Shown: positions 1 to 9,794, counted from the first letter of the stretch. The stretch is 64,000 bases of DNA from Ignavibacteriales bacterium (GCA_026390815.1 JAPLFH010000043.1:22718-86717); one strand, 5' to 3'. Numbers and translations: made by a program. Notes: generated from the letters alone by a model not told the origin.

Positions 1-329
1 ACAGAAACGAAAGTGCCGACTGTTCCGAAGCCAGGAACATTTGATGAGAACGCAGCGAAATCATAATTAATATCTGCAATCCATCTTACGTGATTAAAAA
101 AAGCCTGGTTGGAATTGCTAAAAGCTAAACCGCCGGGGTTCCAATATAAAGCTGATATATCATCAGCAGTTGCAGTAAAAGCGCTGCCCATTCCAATGGC
201 ACGCGGACCAACTCCAATTTTTAAAAATTGAGATGCAGTTGTTCCGGTTTTAGTTACGCTTTGAGGAAGCAACACGCCACAAAAAGATAGATATACTAAA
301 ACTGTTATTATACTTTTATAAAATTTCAT
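1..329 (-). CDS. PorV/PorQ-family outer-membrane protein (3' end beyond window)
   Basis: Reading the minus strand from an ATG at 329 gives about 109 codons with no stop before the left edge. The product begins with a hydrophobic signal peptide ending near LLPQS (about residue 24), then has the family hallmark GVGPRAIGMGSAF and later YWNPGGLA. PorV/PorQ proteins are outer-membrane FadL-like barrels; PorV shuttles type IX secretion substrates to the attachment complex. A GGAG ribosome binding site precedes the ATG by a few bases. It is the last gene of the minus-strand run TonB receptor, 1178-aa secreted protein, this gene, suggesting a dedicated surface-export role. Which paralogue (PorV, PorQ or another) cannot be decided from the N-terminus. 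Confidence 0.8.
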   Translation of the reverse strand, partial: MKFYKSIITVLVYLSFCGVLLPQSVTKTGTTASQFLKIGVGPRAIGMGSAFTATADDISALYWNPGGLAFSNSNQAFFNHVRWIADINYDFAAFSSNVPGFGTVGTFVS

Positions 330-346
330 TTAATAACTCCTGTAAT

Positions 347-397
347 TTCAAACCTATCTGCCCTGCATAAAGATTTACAGTTGCAGACAGGTTTGAA
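347..397 (-). repeat. 15-bp inverted repeat (hairpin) before the PorV-like gene
   Basis: Arms 347-361 and 383-397 are complementary over 15 positions around a 21-base loop. The single non-Watson-Crick position is A-C on the plus strand but a G-U wobble on the minus strand, so the hairpin is more stable in the RNA of the flanking minus-strand genes. It lies in the 95-base gap between the stop of the 1178-aa gene and the PorV-like start, and no T-run follows it. It may be an intra-operon stabilising or attenuating structure rather than a classical terminator. Confidence 0.6.
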
Positions 398-424
398 TAA
401 TTGAATAAAGAGATTCACATTTCT

Positions 425-3400
425 TTACTTAATAAGAGCAAACTTTATTATTTTCTCTCCAATGTTTGGCGCATCTATATGAGCAATATAAAGCCCGTAG
501 GATACGCTAAATCCATCTCTGTTTAACAAATTCCAATATTCTCTACCATTTATTACACCAGAATCGTGAATTATTTCTTTAACCGGATCGCCGGATAAAG
601 TATAAATCCTGATTGTACATTGAGAAGGTAAATTCTCGAAATATATTCTGCGTTCACCACGCGATTGACCTGAAAGTTTATTTGCAGGTTCAAGTGCGTT
701 ATAACCTACATATGGATTTGGAACAACATATATATTATCTAAATTAGAAGAAGCGAGCGAATTGTCTAATGCTCCTTTATTGGTCGTCAAATAAAAAGTA
801 TCCTGTTCTGTAAATGGTCTCTTAGTAGCTATAAACAGAATATCACCATCACCGGGATAAACAGTATCTGTAGCAGTTGCCGGAGGATAATTAATTTTTA
901 ATCCCCAGGTAAGAATGTCATTGCTATTTGCTCCGGTCAATCCTGGTTTATAAAAAATTATTTCTTCGCCGGGAGACCAGGCAGAATCTCTTGTTACATT
1001 ATTTTCTCTTAGAAATGTATGGATTATCTGTGGTACTCCGGTAGTAACATCGTGTACAGAATATTTTACCGGAATTAATATTTTGGGTTTTCCGGGAGGC
1101 GTAGTATAAGCTGAATCAATATTTGATGATGAAAACTGTATTTCATAATCAGCCGGGTAAGCCATTTTTATAGCAACAGTTCCAACTGAAGATAACGCTA
1201 CAGAAAACGGCATATTGGAATTTCCTTTTAGCCATTTAGATTTGTCCGGATCATATTCAATTTTAGTTTGATCTGTTACTTTAATATTTATTCCGTCAAA
1301 TACCGGGTTATTATCTTCATAGCTCATTAGTGTGCTGGAAGAAACAGGAAGGTATCTGAATTGAATTATATATTTCATTGCGGAATTATCCGGTATGCTG
1401 CTTCCGTATGATCTTCTTATTTTACCACTGTTAAGATCAATTACAAAATCAGTTGTATCCGTTGCATTTGTTCTTGAGTATTCTTTCCCGTTTTCATCTT
1501 TCAATTTAAGATAAGCATCAGCAAGAATATTTTTTAATCCAACATCTACAAATTTATAATTAAAGAAATTAATTTCTTTAGAATAAAGTTTTGAATCAAA
1601 AACCGAAAAATTCTTTTTAGCTTTTTTAATTCCGTTAATTTCAAGAGTGTCATTAAAAAATAGTTTATACTCATTATTATCAACCAATAAATCATTAAAG
1701 ATTGAGAAATCAACTATTCCGTTACCGCTTCCGTTCTTATGAAGTACAACTGAATTATTTATAACAGGAGCAATATACCCGCTTGCTCTTGGACCGGGAA
1801 TAACCAAAGCTGTATTTTTATCTAAAATACTTTTTGATGTTATTGGATCTACACTTATTTTTTTTGTGGTTTCAGTTGGTGGAAAATTTAAAGAATCTCC
1901 ATGATCATACGCCACCAAAGCATAGTAATAAGTTTGCCCGTTAATTACGTTATTGGAATCAATATAAGAATGGACTAACCCAGTATTATCTCCAAGATAG
2001 TAATGAATTCCACGACCTTTGTAAGAAACCGGATGATAACCATTCCATACATTCACCAGATCCCATTTGCATTCAACTCCAGCATAAGTTTTAAGAGGTT
2101 CTGATAAAAATGGAGTTGCTTTTCCGTCTGAAATTGTTTGAATATCTGAAAAGCTCGGGTCTGTACTTCTGTAGAGAACATAACCTTCAAAATCTTTTCC
2201 GGTAATTGGATCAACACTTCCTTCTGCTATATCATCCCAGTAAAGCGTAACTTTTTTATCGCCTGGAATTGCATTGAGAGTAGGAAGATCAGGTGGTTTT
2301 GAAAAGTTATAATTTCTATCGTAGATGTTTTGTACCGTGGATGCTGTTGTAAGCAAATCATCTATATCATCACCTAAGATAAGCGCCATAGAAATTCTTT
2401 TTGATTCTCCTTGTTTAAGTGAAATGTAACCTGAACCAAAAACAAAAGTAATATCTGAACCTTCTGGTAAAACTTCATCAAAGCTGCCGGGTTTACATTT
2501 TTCCCACATCAAAGAGTCATTACTAACATAATAACCTTCTCTTGGGTTACGTGGATTGCCGGTTTTTTTGCCCCAGGGCCAGGTACTAAAACTTGTTAAA
2601 CCAATCTGGTCTGCTTCATCAAGATCAGTATATTCAAAATTTGGTTCACCTGGATGCAATGGATCAAGAGCTCCGCTCGATAATAATTTTCCTGCTGTTG
2701 GAATACCATCTCTTTCACCTTCATCACCCGTGTTCGAAATGCCATCAACACCAACATCATCAGTTTCAGGATTCCAGTCATTATCATCATCAATTCCATT
2801 AAACTGGCTTTCATCAATCATACCGTCGCCGTCATTGTCTATTCCATCATTTGGATTTCCAGGACTTTCGAGAAATTTGCAGGCAAGTATTCCATCCGGT
2901 AATCCGCCTTCCCCAATACTATTTCCGTCATCTTTTAAATAAACCATGCTGCGTGCTGAAAGAGGAATTTTAGGATCATCTAAATTAGGAGGAATAAAAA
3001 ATCCAACATCATCTGCATTATCTTTTTGACCTCCAATATCGGGATCTCCATAAACACCAAAAAAGACACTATCTAAATCTTTATTGCTAACATTTGTTAT
3101 TGTGTAAACAAAAAATACTGCATTCTCTGCAAGGGAATTACTCCATTGTAATGCTCTGCCATCAACCTGAACTCCGATACCCATTTTTTTCAAATCATCA
3201 TTGTAAGGATAATAATGAAATTCACGATTATCACGGTCATCCATAGACCAAAAAACTTCCAGATCGGAGTTATTAGCATCTTGTTTTAAATAACCGGGCC
3301 ATACATATTTTCCTAAAGTTGAGTTATACCATTCGCGCGGCCAGCTATCCGGTTTTCCATCTCTGTCAGTATCAAAATCAGGATTGTGTGCCATATTTTC

Positions 3401-3961
3401 TTGATTAGGATCTGCGTATCCCGGCAGCGGTTGGAATTGCCAGAGTGTATCTTCAGTGGGATTTATTTCAATAAAATCATCATTTGGTCTGGCGGAATGA
3501 GGATAATCGTCCAGAGCATCAGAAATAATATGAAGCCTTTTATTAGGATTAGCAGCATCGGGAACGGAAGCGCCAACTATAGGCACAAATTGAAAAATAT
3601 ATGGCAAACCTTTCCAAACAACATTTCCTAAAATCCTGTTTGGTTCTATTGAATAACCGCCACCTATTCCTCCAAAATTAGTAACTTCTACCAAAATTTT
3701 ATTTCCGTTCATAATATAATTTTTTCTGTCCTTCATCCCGGTAGTCTTTAAAAGCTTACCTCCATTTCCATCTTTTACTGCTGATGATGTTACATTAAGA
3801 TAATTCTTTGCTTGTGCCCTTTCATTTATCTTTCGCTGAATATAATCTTTAACAGCCTGATGTTCTTCGGCAGTTTTTAGATCAAGCAATTGAGCAAAGC
3901 TAAAACTGCTGAATAGAATGAAAAAAATTATCAGAAAATTATTTACATATTTTATTTTCAT
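425..3961 (-). CDS. Large secreted protein with Ca-binding-like Asp repeats, FN3-like region and divergent T9SS C-terminal tail
   Basis: 1178 aa. Residues 1-23 form a signal peptide ending FSFAQ. Around residues 365-425 there is a very acidic stretch of DNDGDG/DDDND repeats resembling thrombospondin type 3 calcium-binding loops, followed around 550-700 by a fibronectin-III-like segment (KKVTLYW, GYVLYRS). The last about 100 residues hold VVPNPYVG, then IRIYTLSGDPVKEI and GLYIAHI, a divergent relative of the T9SS type A sorting tail found in Ignavibacteria. The protein is probably exported across the outer membrane and anchored or released there. It starts 23 bases after the TonB-receptor stop with GGAGATATTAAATG, so the two are likely cotranscribed. 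Its binding target or enzymatic role is unknown. Confidence 0.82.
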   Translation of the reverse strand: MKIKYVNNFLIIFFILFSSFSFAQLLDLKTAEEHQAVKDYIQRKINERAQAKNYLNVTSSAVKDGNGGKLLKTTGMKDRKNYIMNGNKILVEVTNFGGIGGGYSIEPNRILGNVVWKGLPYIFQFVPIVGASVPDAANPNKRLHIISDALDDYPHSARPNDDFIEINPTEDTLWQFQPLPGYADPNQENMAHNPDFDTDRDGKPDSWPREWYNSTLGKYVWPGYLKQDANNSDLEVFWSMDDRDNREFHYYPYNDDLKKMGIGVQVDGRALQWSNSLAENAVFFVYTITNVSNKDLDSVFFGVYGDPDIGGQKDNADDVGFFIPPNLDDPKIPLSARSMVYLKDDGNSIGEGGLPDGILACKFLESPGNPNDGIDNDGDGMIDESQFNGIDDDNDWNPETDDVGVDGISNTGDEGERDGIPTAGKLLSSGALDPLHPGEPNFEYTDLDEADQIGLTSFSTWPWGKKTGNPRNPREGYYVSNDSLMWEKCKPGSFDEVLPEGSDITFVFGSGYISLKQGESKRISMALILGDDIDDLLTTASTVQNIYDRNYNFSKPPDLPTLNAIPGDKKVTLYWDDIAEGSVDPITGKDFEGYVLYRSTDPSFSDIQTISDGKATPFLSEPLKTYAGVECKWDLVNVWNGYHPVSYKGRGIHYYLGDNTGLVHSYIDSNNVINGQTYYYALVAYDHGDSLNFPPTETTKKISVDPITSKSILDKNTALVIPGPRASGYIAPVINNSVVLHKNGSGNGIVDFSIFNDLLVDNNEYKLFFNDTLEINGIKKAKKNFSVFDSKLYSKEINFFNYKFVDVGLKNILADAYLKLKDENGKEYSRTNATDTTDFVIDLNSGKIRRSYGSSIPDNSAMKYIIQFRYLPVSSSTLMSYEDNNPVFDGINIKVTDQTKIEYDPDKSKWLKGNSNMPFSVALSSVGTVAIKMAYPADYEIQFSSSNIDSAYTTPPGKPKILIPVKYSVHDVTTGVPQIIHTFLRENNVTRDSAWSPGEEIIFYKPGLTGANSNDILTWGLKINYPPATATDTVYPGDGDILFIATKRPFTEQDTFYLTTNKGALDNSLASSNLDNIYVVPNPYVGYNALEPANKLSGQSRGERRIYFENLPSQCTIRIYTLSGDPVKEIIHDSGVINGREYWNLLNRDGFSVSYGLYIAHIDAPNIGEKIIKFALIK

Positions 3962-3984
3962 TTAATATCTCCGTTTGTAAACTT

Positions 3985-6723
3985 TCAAAACTCTAAAGTC
4001 AGACCCATTCTTACTTCCCTTGTAGGTAAATAAAAATCAGGTCTCACAAAATATTCACTGGAAGGTTTAATTAATGGATTAAGACTTGCGTAGTAATCCG
4101 CAGCTTGAGTAGTTCCAAGTTCTTTTTCAAGAGTATAGTTAGCTCGTCCGGTATTATCATACACAACATTTTCGTTTAGAGTATCGAAAAGATTAAATAC
4201 TTTAAAGAAGAAAGTAAAACTAAGGTCAAAAATATTTAGTGTTTTATCAACAAGTAAATCAACAGTTGCTTGTGAAGGTTTGCGTGCGCTATTTGTTTTT
4301 AAATATATCTGTTCAAATAGTAGCTGAGGTGTATAAGGCAAACCAGAACCAATTCTTCCAACCAAAGTTGCATTCCAAGTTTCACCACCGAAATTAATAG
4401 TTGCATTTAATGTATGTGGTTGATCCCAATCTAAATAATACGGTAATTTTTCACTCTGTCTTCCGGAAGCAAGATCTAGAAATGCAGCTGCTGCTCTTGT
4501 ATCGCTTCCTTCGGTTGATTGAAAAGTGTAATCGAGAGCTGCACCAAAAAGCTCATCGGGGTTTCTTCTTTTTCTTAAAGAAAATGTAACACCTTTTATA
4601 TTTGCATAATCTTTATTTACATACATATAATATGCTTTAGTAGCACTTGATTGGATTTTTTGAAGTGCAAGCAAATCCCTTACATCTTTAACATAACCGG
4701 TAATATCAAATGAAAGATTATCCATTAACTGCTGCTGCAATCCAATTTCATATGTAATTGTTTTTTCAGGATTCAAATTAGCATTCCCAAAAGTTGGTGT
4801 TCCGGATACCGGATATTTGAAATCAGGATTAGTATACAAATATGTAAACGGAGGAATCTGGAAAAAATGACCATAAGAAAAATGAATAATTCCTTTATCT
4901 GTAATTGGGAAGGAAAATCCAATTCTGGGGCTTACCTGATATTTAACTGCAGCTTTTTTTAATAAAGCAAATTTATCAACATTATCAGGAATTGTTTGAT
5001 CATTGGGAGATGGATATTGTGTACTTGTAGAATATCTTGAATCGGAATCAAAATAATCTAACCTTAATCCCACATTCAATATCAGGTTATCAAATTCCAT
5101 TTTATCCTGAAGATAGCCGGATATTTCAGTTGGTTTTTTTACGTACTTATCGTGTAAAATATTATCAACTGCAGGAATGTAAGAAGCAGTTCCATTTTTA
5201 AGTATTTGAAAACTTTCGTAATCAAGAATATGATGTTTAAACTCAGCACCAAATTTAATTTCGTGATTCAAATTAATCTGGCTTGTAAGATCTAATTTTC
5301 CGTTGACTGTTTTTGTCTTTTGGTAGAAATGCTGGTTTAATGTACCGCCCGAAGGAAAAGTATTTTGGGCAACATATTGAAGACTGCTTCCATATCTTGG
5401 ATCAGCCACAAGTCCAGTCACATCCATTCCTGCGGAGTAGTCTACTTCATTTCCAGATGCATCCAGTAACGGGTAAAGATATCTTTTATAATCATTAATA
5501 TTGTATGAACCTTTAAGAGAATAGAAAGTTGAATTGTTTAAAACGTGCCGGAATTCAAGTGAATTAAATAAACCGGAATTGTACCGATGATAATTTGCAT
5601 CGGGGTTATATTTCAGATCATGATTATAAGTTTGATATTTTGAATCTGAGATAAGAAAATCATAATTAATTTTAATAGTAGAAATCGGCTTGAAAGTAAT
5701 TTTTCCGTTTCCGCTCCAATCTTTACTTGGATTCATAGAAACGGTTTTGCCATCGCCTGTAGCAAGAATACTTATACTATCAGAACTTAAATATTGAATA
5801 TAATCACTGGGTTCATGTTGTCTGATTCCATATAAATATCCTTTGTCATTGTTTAATCTTCCGGAAAAGAAAAAAGTAACATAATTTTCAAGCAAAGGAA
5901 TCGGTCCGCCAAGAGTAAATTCAGCAACATAATTATTAATAGGATCGATGGCGTCTATATTATAAAAAATATTTTTGTGCGTGCTTAAGTAATCGCCGGT
6001 ATAAAATGAAAAACTACCGGAATAATTTTTAGATCCTTCTTTAGTAATTGAATTTACTATTCCACTTAATGCATTTCCATATTCCGCATTAAATGTACCG
6101 CTGACTACAGATAATTCCTGGATGGCATTTGTTGCAATCTCTACAGATTTTGAATTATCAAAAGGATTTATAATTGAAACGCCGTTTACATTATACGACA
6201 CCTCGCTTGAGCGTCCACCTTTAATGTGAATCTCTCCACCAGCACCTTTAATAATGCCAGCTTGCAAAGTTAATAGTTGATCAACGCTTTCCACAGGTAA
6301 TGTTGTAATTTGATTTGCATCTATAGAAACCTGTGATGAAGTTAAATCCTTTCTTACCATCGGTGTGCTTGCAATTATCATTACTGTTTCTACACTAATA
6401 GCTTCAGAGGATAATTGAATATCAAGCTTAGTTGTAAAATCAGCAGCCACCTGTACCTTCTGAATACTTTTTTTCTGAAAACCTATACCTGAAACAGTTA
6501 TGGTATAAGTTCCTGGTGATATGTTGTTTATCATATAATTACCATCTATATCCGAAGCTGCTCCCAGGGTAGTACCTTCCAGAATAATATTTATTCCTAA
6601 TAAAGGTTCACCTGTTTCAGATTCAGTAACTTTACCGGAAATTTTACCGGTGTTACCAGCGTATGAGTAGCTTAGAAAAAGGAAGGTAAAAATAAAGATC
6701 AGTGAAAGTAACCTTTTAATCAT
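3985..6723 (-). CDS. TonB-dependent outer-membrane receptor with carboxypeptidase-regulatory-like N-domain
   Basis: 912 aa. A signal peptide (about residues 1-22) is followed by a CarboxypepD_reg-like beta-sandwich (GKISGKVTESETGEPL to DGNYMINN, about 27-105), a plug domain (about 125-230, with IKGGRSSEVSYNVNGV and the GTFNAEYGNALSG segment) and a long beta-barrel ending in a C-terminal Phe (LTLEF), the usual barrel-assembly signal. Such receptors import bulky ligands using TonB energy; the N-domain fusion is typical of Bacteroidota SusC-like proteins. The substrate cannot be predicted. There is a GAGG ribosome binding site before the ATG. The next minus-strand genes are the 1178-aa secreted protein and a PorV-like gene, suggesting one envelope operon. 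Confidence 0.88.
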   Translation of the reverse strand: MIKRLLSLIFIFTFLFLSYSYAGNTGKISGKVTESETGEPLLGINIILEGTTLGAASDIDGNYMINNISPGTYTITVSGIGFQKKSIQKVQVAADFTTKLDIQLSSEAISVETVMIIASTPMVRKDLTSSQVSIDANQITTLPVESVDQLLTLQAGIIKGAGGEIHIKGGRSSEVSYNVNGVSIINPFDNSKSVEIATNAIQELSVVSGTFNAEYGNALSGIVNSITKEGSKNYSGSFSFYTGDYLSTHKNIFYNIDAIDPINNYVAEFTLGGPIPLLENYVTFFFSGRLNNDKGYLYGIRQHEPSDYIQYLSSDSISILATGDGKTVSMNPSKDWSGNGKITFKPISTIKINYDFLISDSKYQTYNHDLKYNPDANYHRYNSGLFNSLEFRHVLNNSTFYSLKGSYNINDYKRYLYPLLDASGNEVDYSAGMDVTGLVADPRYGSSLQYVAQNTFPSGGTLNQHFYQKTKTVNGKLDLTSQINLNHEIKFGAEFKHHILDYESFQILKNGTASYIPAVDNILHDKYVKKPTEISGYLQDKMEFDNLILNVGLRLDYFDSDSRYSTSTQYPSPNDQTIPDNVDKFALLKKAAVKYQVSPRIGFSFPITDKGIIHFSYGHFFQIPPFTYLYTNPDFKYPVSGTPTFGNANLNPEKTITYEIGLQQQLMDNLSFDITGYVKDVRDLLALQKIQSSATKAYYMYVNKDYANIKGVTFSLRKRRNPDELFGAALDYTFQSTEGSDTRAAAAFLDLASGRQSEKLPYYLDWDQPHTLNATINFGGETWNATLVGRIGSGLPYTPQLLFEQIYLKTNSARKPSQATVDLLVDKTLNIFDLSFTFFFKVFNLFDTLNENVVYDNTGRANYTLEKELGTTQAADYYASLNPLIKPSSEYFVRPDFYLPTREVRMGLTLEF

Positions 6724-6790
6724 TATTACCTCAATCTGACGTATGTTTATTAAAACCGTTAACTGGAGATTTAATTGTGCTATTTAATTT

Positions 6791-6816
6791 AAAAGCCGGA
6801 AAAATTCCCGGCTTTT
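6791..6816 (-). terminator. Rho-independent terminator of the FG-GAP/T9SS gene
   Basis: Perfect 9-bp stem, AAAAGCCGG (6791-6799) with CCGGCTTTT (6808-6816), around an 8-base loop, 17 bases past the stop of the minus-strand gene at 6833. On the minus strand the stem ends in TTTT and AT-rich sequence follows. It separates the FG-GAP gene from the TonB-receptor gene downstream, which implies that the receptor has its own promoter. Confidence 0.7.
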
Positions 6817-6832
6817 AATTGTTGTTGTAATG

Positions 6833-8461
6833 TTATTTCAATAACATCATCTTTTTAGAAATAACCGAATTATCATAAGTAAGTTTATAAATATAAGTAC
6901 CGCTTGCTAATTTGGAAGCATCAATAGTGTAGCTGTAAACGCCCGTATCTATGTTTTGATTTTTAATAAGAACTGAAATTTCATTTCCTAAAATATTATA
7001 GATTTTTAATGAAACTTTAGCAGTATTTTGTAGCCCAAACTTAATTGTTGTTGTTGGATTAAATGGATTTGGAAAATTCTGATCTAGATAAAATGCAACT
7101 GGAGCCGAACTTTTATCAGTTTCAACTTTAACCGGAGTAACTTTTGTATCAAGGACAACAATTGCCATTAAAGAATCATTTGCTTGTCCCCGGGTATAAG
7201 CTGCTGAATACATAACTTCATCTTCAGGATCGCCATCAATGTTTCCCATCGCAATAACATCAATATCATCCCCAGCCCACAAATACAAAGAATCAATATT
7301 AGCTATTGAATAACTGCCGGGACTGGTAATATCGCCACCCTGGTATTTAACTGTATAAACACTATTGTTTGGAACTGATCCAACTCTTGAACCGAAAACG
7401 AAATCCATTTTACCATCGTTATTTAAATCGCCATGCGCACCACCATTTAATCTTTTAGCACCTAAGCTTGAAAGATCGGCAATTTGAAAACTTTCCAGAG
7501 TATCTGCTGCCGTTAACCGTAGCAAATATACAGCACCCTGGGGATCAAGTGTTCTCCATCCACCAATAACTATTTCTTTTTTTGTATCATTATTAATATC
7601 TACAACCTGTGCAGATCCGAACGAGCCCTTTAAATCAGCTATTCGTTGAGGAGTTAATGGGGTATATGTATTATTAGCATATTTTACTGGATAGATTAAT
7701 CCATTTTCTCCAAAAAGATAAAATACATCATTAAGAACAGCTACGTCCCATTTATTGGATGTACCTGTAAAAGCAGGATCATCCAATCCACTCGATTCAA
7801 TAGTCCACGTTTCTGTTCCATCACCATTATCAGGAATATCGCTTACTGAAAGAACCCCATAATGATATTTTCCTACTCTGTCACAAAAAATTAATTCATT
7901 AGTACCGTCTTGATCAATATCGTTAACAACAAACACTCTGGGTCTTACATCAATCATATCTTGATCTGTAATTTTGAATGTTGAGTTTGGAAGATAACCA
8001 CCGAATCCATCATCAACTCCAAGAACATCACTCCCATCTCCCTTTACTTCAAAAACAATAACTTTTGCTGGATTTGGATTTGTAGTACCGTCCAAAAAGG
8101 TTGCTGGGCTCCAGATTAATTCCATATTGCCATCTTTATCTAAATCACCGCTTGTTAAAGCAGGCCAGGTATTTTGTAATGGAATATCCATAACTGCACC
8201 CCAAACCGAATCCCACGAAGTACCGTTAAACTCGAACTTCCAAATCCTTGGAGTTAATTCAAAATCACGATCAACCGCGTTGCTATTTACAGCGTATATT
8301 TCTGGTTTTCCATCACCATCCCAATCTACTCCGCCGATTATCCCACCATATAAACCATACACCGCGGGGATTTGTGCCGTTCTTTTAAAAACATCTTGCT
8401 GAGCAAAATTGATTACTGTAAGTAAGAATAAAGAGATTGTTAAATAATAAAACTGCTTCAT
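6833..8461 (-). CDS. Secreted FG-GAP/VCBS repeat protein with T9SS type A sorting domain
   Basis: 542 aa. Signal peptide at residues 1-20 (VINFAQQ). The body carries about six FG-GAP/VCBS-type blades with Asp-rich loops (VDWDGDGKPE, GDLDKDGNME, NDIDQDGTNE, DINNDTKKE, GDLNNDGKMD, GNIDGDPEDE), as in integrin-like beta-propellers that bind calcium. The final about 85 residues are a textbook Por secretion tail: QNFPNPFNPTTTIKFGL, VSLKIYNILG, YIYKLTY and KKMMLLK. This marks it as a cargo of type IX secretion. An AGGAGG-like site precedes the ATG. It is probably a single transcription unit, ended by the hairpin at 6791-6816. The ligand is unknown. Confidence 0.9.
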   Translation of the reverse strand: MKQFYYLTISLFLLTVINFAQQDVFKRTAQIPAVYGLYGGIIGGVDWDGDGKPEIYAVNSNAVDRDFELTPRIWKFEFNGTSWDSVWGAVMDIPLQNTWPALTSGDLDKDGNMELIWSPATFLDGTTNPNPAKVIVFEVKGDGSDVLGVDDGFGGYLPNSTFKITDQDMIDVRPRVFVVNDIDQDGTNELIFCDRVGKYHYGVLSVSDIPDNGDGTETWTIESSGLDDPAFTGTSNKWDVAVLNDVFYLFGENGLIYPVKYANNTYTPLTPQRIADLKGSFGSAQVVDINNDTKKEIVIGGWRTLDPQGAVYLLRLTAADTLESFQIADLSSLGAKRLNGGAHGDLNNDGKMDFVFGSRVGSVPNNSVYTVKYQGGDITSPGSYSIANIDSLYLWAGDDIDVIAMGNIDGDPEDEVMYSAAYTRGQANDSLMAIVVLDTKVTPVKVETDKSSAPVAFYLDQNFPNPFNPTTTIKFGLQNTAKVSLKIYNILGNEISVLIKNQNIDTGVYSYTIDASKLASGTYIYKLTYDNSVISKKMMLLK

Positions 8462-8640
8462 TGAACTTCCTCCTATTTGTTTATTAAAAATCCAAATGAA
8501 TATATAAAAAAAAATATTTAGTAAAAAGATATAGGAACTACATTTTGGGTATTTATTTAATGATTTTTTTTGCGAATTGTTTAAATATTTATTTTTTTAC
8601 TATATCTTTACAAACTTTTATAATAAAAGGGAGTTTGAGT

Positions 8641-9696
8641 GTGAACCAGTTTCTAAATTCATTCTTTTGGGGTAACACGGTTTATGATTATTTAAATTGC
8701 TTTCTGATTATAGTTTTGGCTCTTCTTATTATCAATTTGTTCAAGTACTTTGCTTTTAGAAGGTTCAAAAAGATTGCCGCTAAAACACAAACAAAAATTG
8801 ATGATTATATTATTTCCGCTTTTGAAAAATTTGGCATTCCATTAATCTATTTACTGGTTGTTTACTTTGGCAGCAGTTACTTAAAAGTTCAGCCTGGCAT
8901 AAAAAAAATTATTGATTCTGTCGCTATTGTAATTATTACTTTTTTTGCTATCAACCTTTTAGTCTCTCTTATAAATTATTCAATTAAATTTTATTGGGGA
9001 AAACGTACTGATAACAATGGAGGAGATGCAAGTATAAGAGGATTGTCAACTTTTATCAGCTTGTTTGTGTGGTCGCTTGGAGTAATTTTTCTCCTGGACA
9101 ATTTAGGATTTAGCATATCTGCAATAATAGCAGGGCTTGGAATTGGCGGTATTGCTATAGCGCTAGCTGCACAGACTGTTCTTGGCGATTTGTTTAATTA
9201 CTTTGTAATCTTTTTTGATAAACCATTTCAGATTGGTGATTTTATTTCTGTTGAAAATAAAATGGGAACAGTAGAAAGAATTGGAATTAAAACTACAAGG
9301 ATTAGCAGCATAACAGGTGAACAAATAATATTTCATAACTCTGACCTTACAAATTCAAGAGTACATAACTATAAAAGATTGGAACGAAGAAGAGTTGTAT
9401 TTAAAGTTCAAGTGGTTAACGATACTTCCATAGAAAAACTAAAGGAGATTCCTCAAATTATAAAAAGCATAATTGAAAAAATAGAAGGAGTTTCTTTTGA
9501 TAGAGCTCATTTTTTTACAATTGGTGATTTCAGTCTTAATTATGAAATTGTCTACTATGTTGATAGCCCAGATTATCTTCGCTATATGGATATTCAGCAA
9601 GAAATAAATTTTCGTATTCTTGAAGAATTTCAAAAACTGGAAATAAAATTAGCATTTCCAATTCAAACTTCTTTCTTAAATAAAGCATCAACTTGA
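8641..9696 (+). CDS. MscS-family mechanosensitive ion channel
   Basis: 351 aa from the GTG at 8641, chosen because AAAGGGAG lies 7 bases upstream; an in-frame start at 8545 would add 32 hydrophobic residues without a good ribosome site. Several N-terminal membrane segments precede the pore helix LGIGGIAIALAAQTVLGD and the beta domain FDKPFQIGDFISV, both diagnostic of small-conductance MscS channels, which open on membrane tension to release solutes during osmotic downshift. The cytoplasmic alpha/beta domain follows (NDTSIEKLKEIP to the C-terminus). It is divergently arranged with the T9SS gene at 6833-8461, so the 179-base interval should carry promoters in both directions. Confidence 0.9.
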   Translation: MNQFLNSFFWGNTVYDYLNCFLIIVLALLIINLFKYFAFRRFKKIAAKTQTKIDDYIISAFEKFGIPLIYLLVVYFGSSYLKVQPGIKKIIDSVAIVIITFFAINLLVSLINYSIKFYWGKRTDNNGGDASIRGLSTFISLFVWSLGVIFLLDNLGFSISAIIAGLGIGGIAIALAAQTVLGDLFNYFVIFFDKPFQIGDFISVENKMGTVERIGIKTTRISSITGEQIIFHNSDLTNSRVHNYKRLERRRVVFKVQVVNDTSIEKLKEIPQIIKSIIEKIEGVSFDRAHFFTIGDFSLNYEIVYYVDSPDYLRYMDIQQEINFRILEEFQKLEIKLAFPIQTSFLNKAST

Positions 9697-9794
9697 AAAT
9701 TACTTTATACTGAAAAATGCCTGCAAGGGAGAACGAAGAACTTAGAGTGAAGAGTTAAGAACGGAAGAATAAAACGTATGACTGCCAACTAAAT

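Noticed and set aside
2556..2942. Plus-strand ORF of 128 codons inside the 1178-aa minus-strand gene
   Set aside because: It is the complement of the Asp-rich repeat region; its Ser/Pro-rich product has no ribosome site and the minus-strand gene is clearly coding.
8577..8610. TTG/TATCTTTA promoter before the MscS gene
   Set aside because: The spacer is 23 bases rather than 19-20 and the -7 box has a mismatch; too weak to list as a feature.
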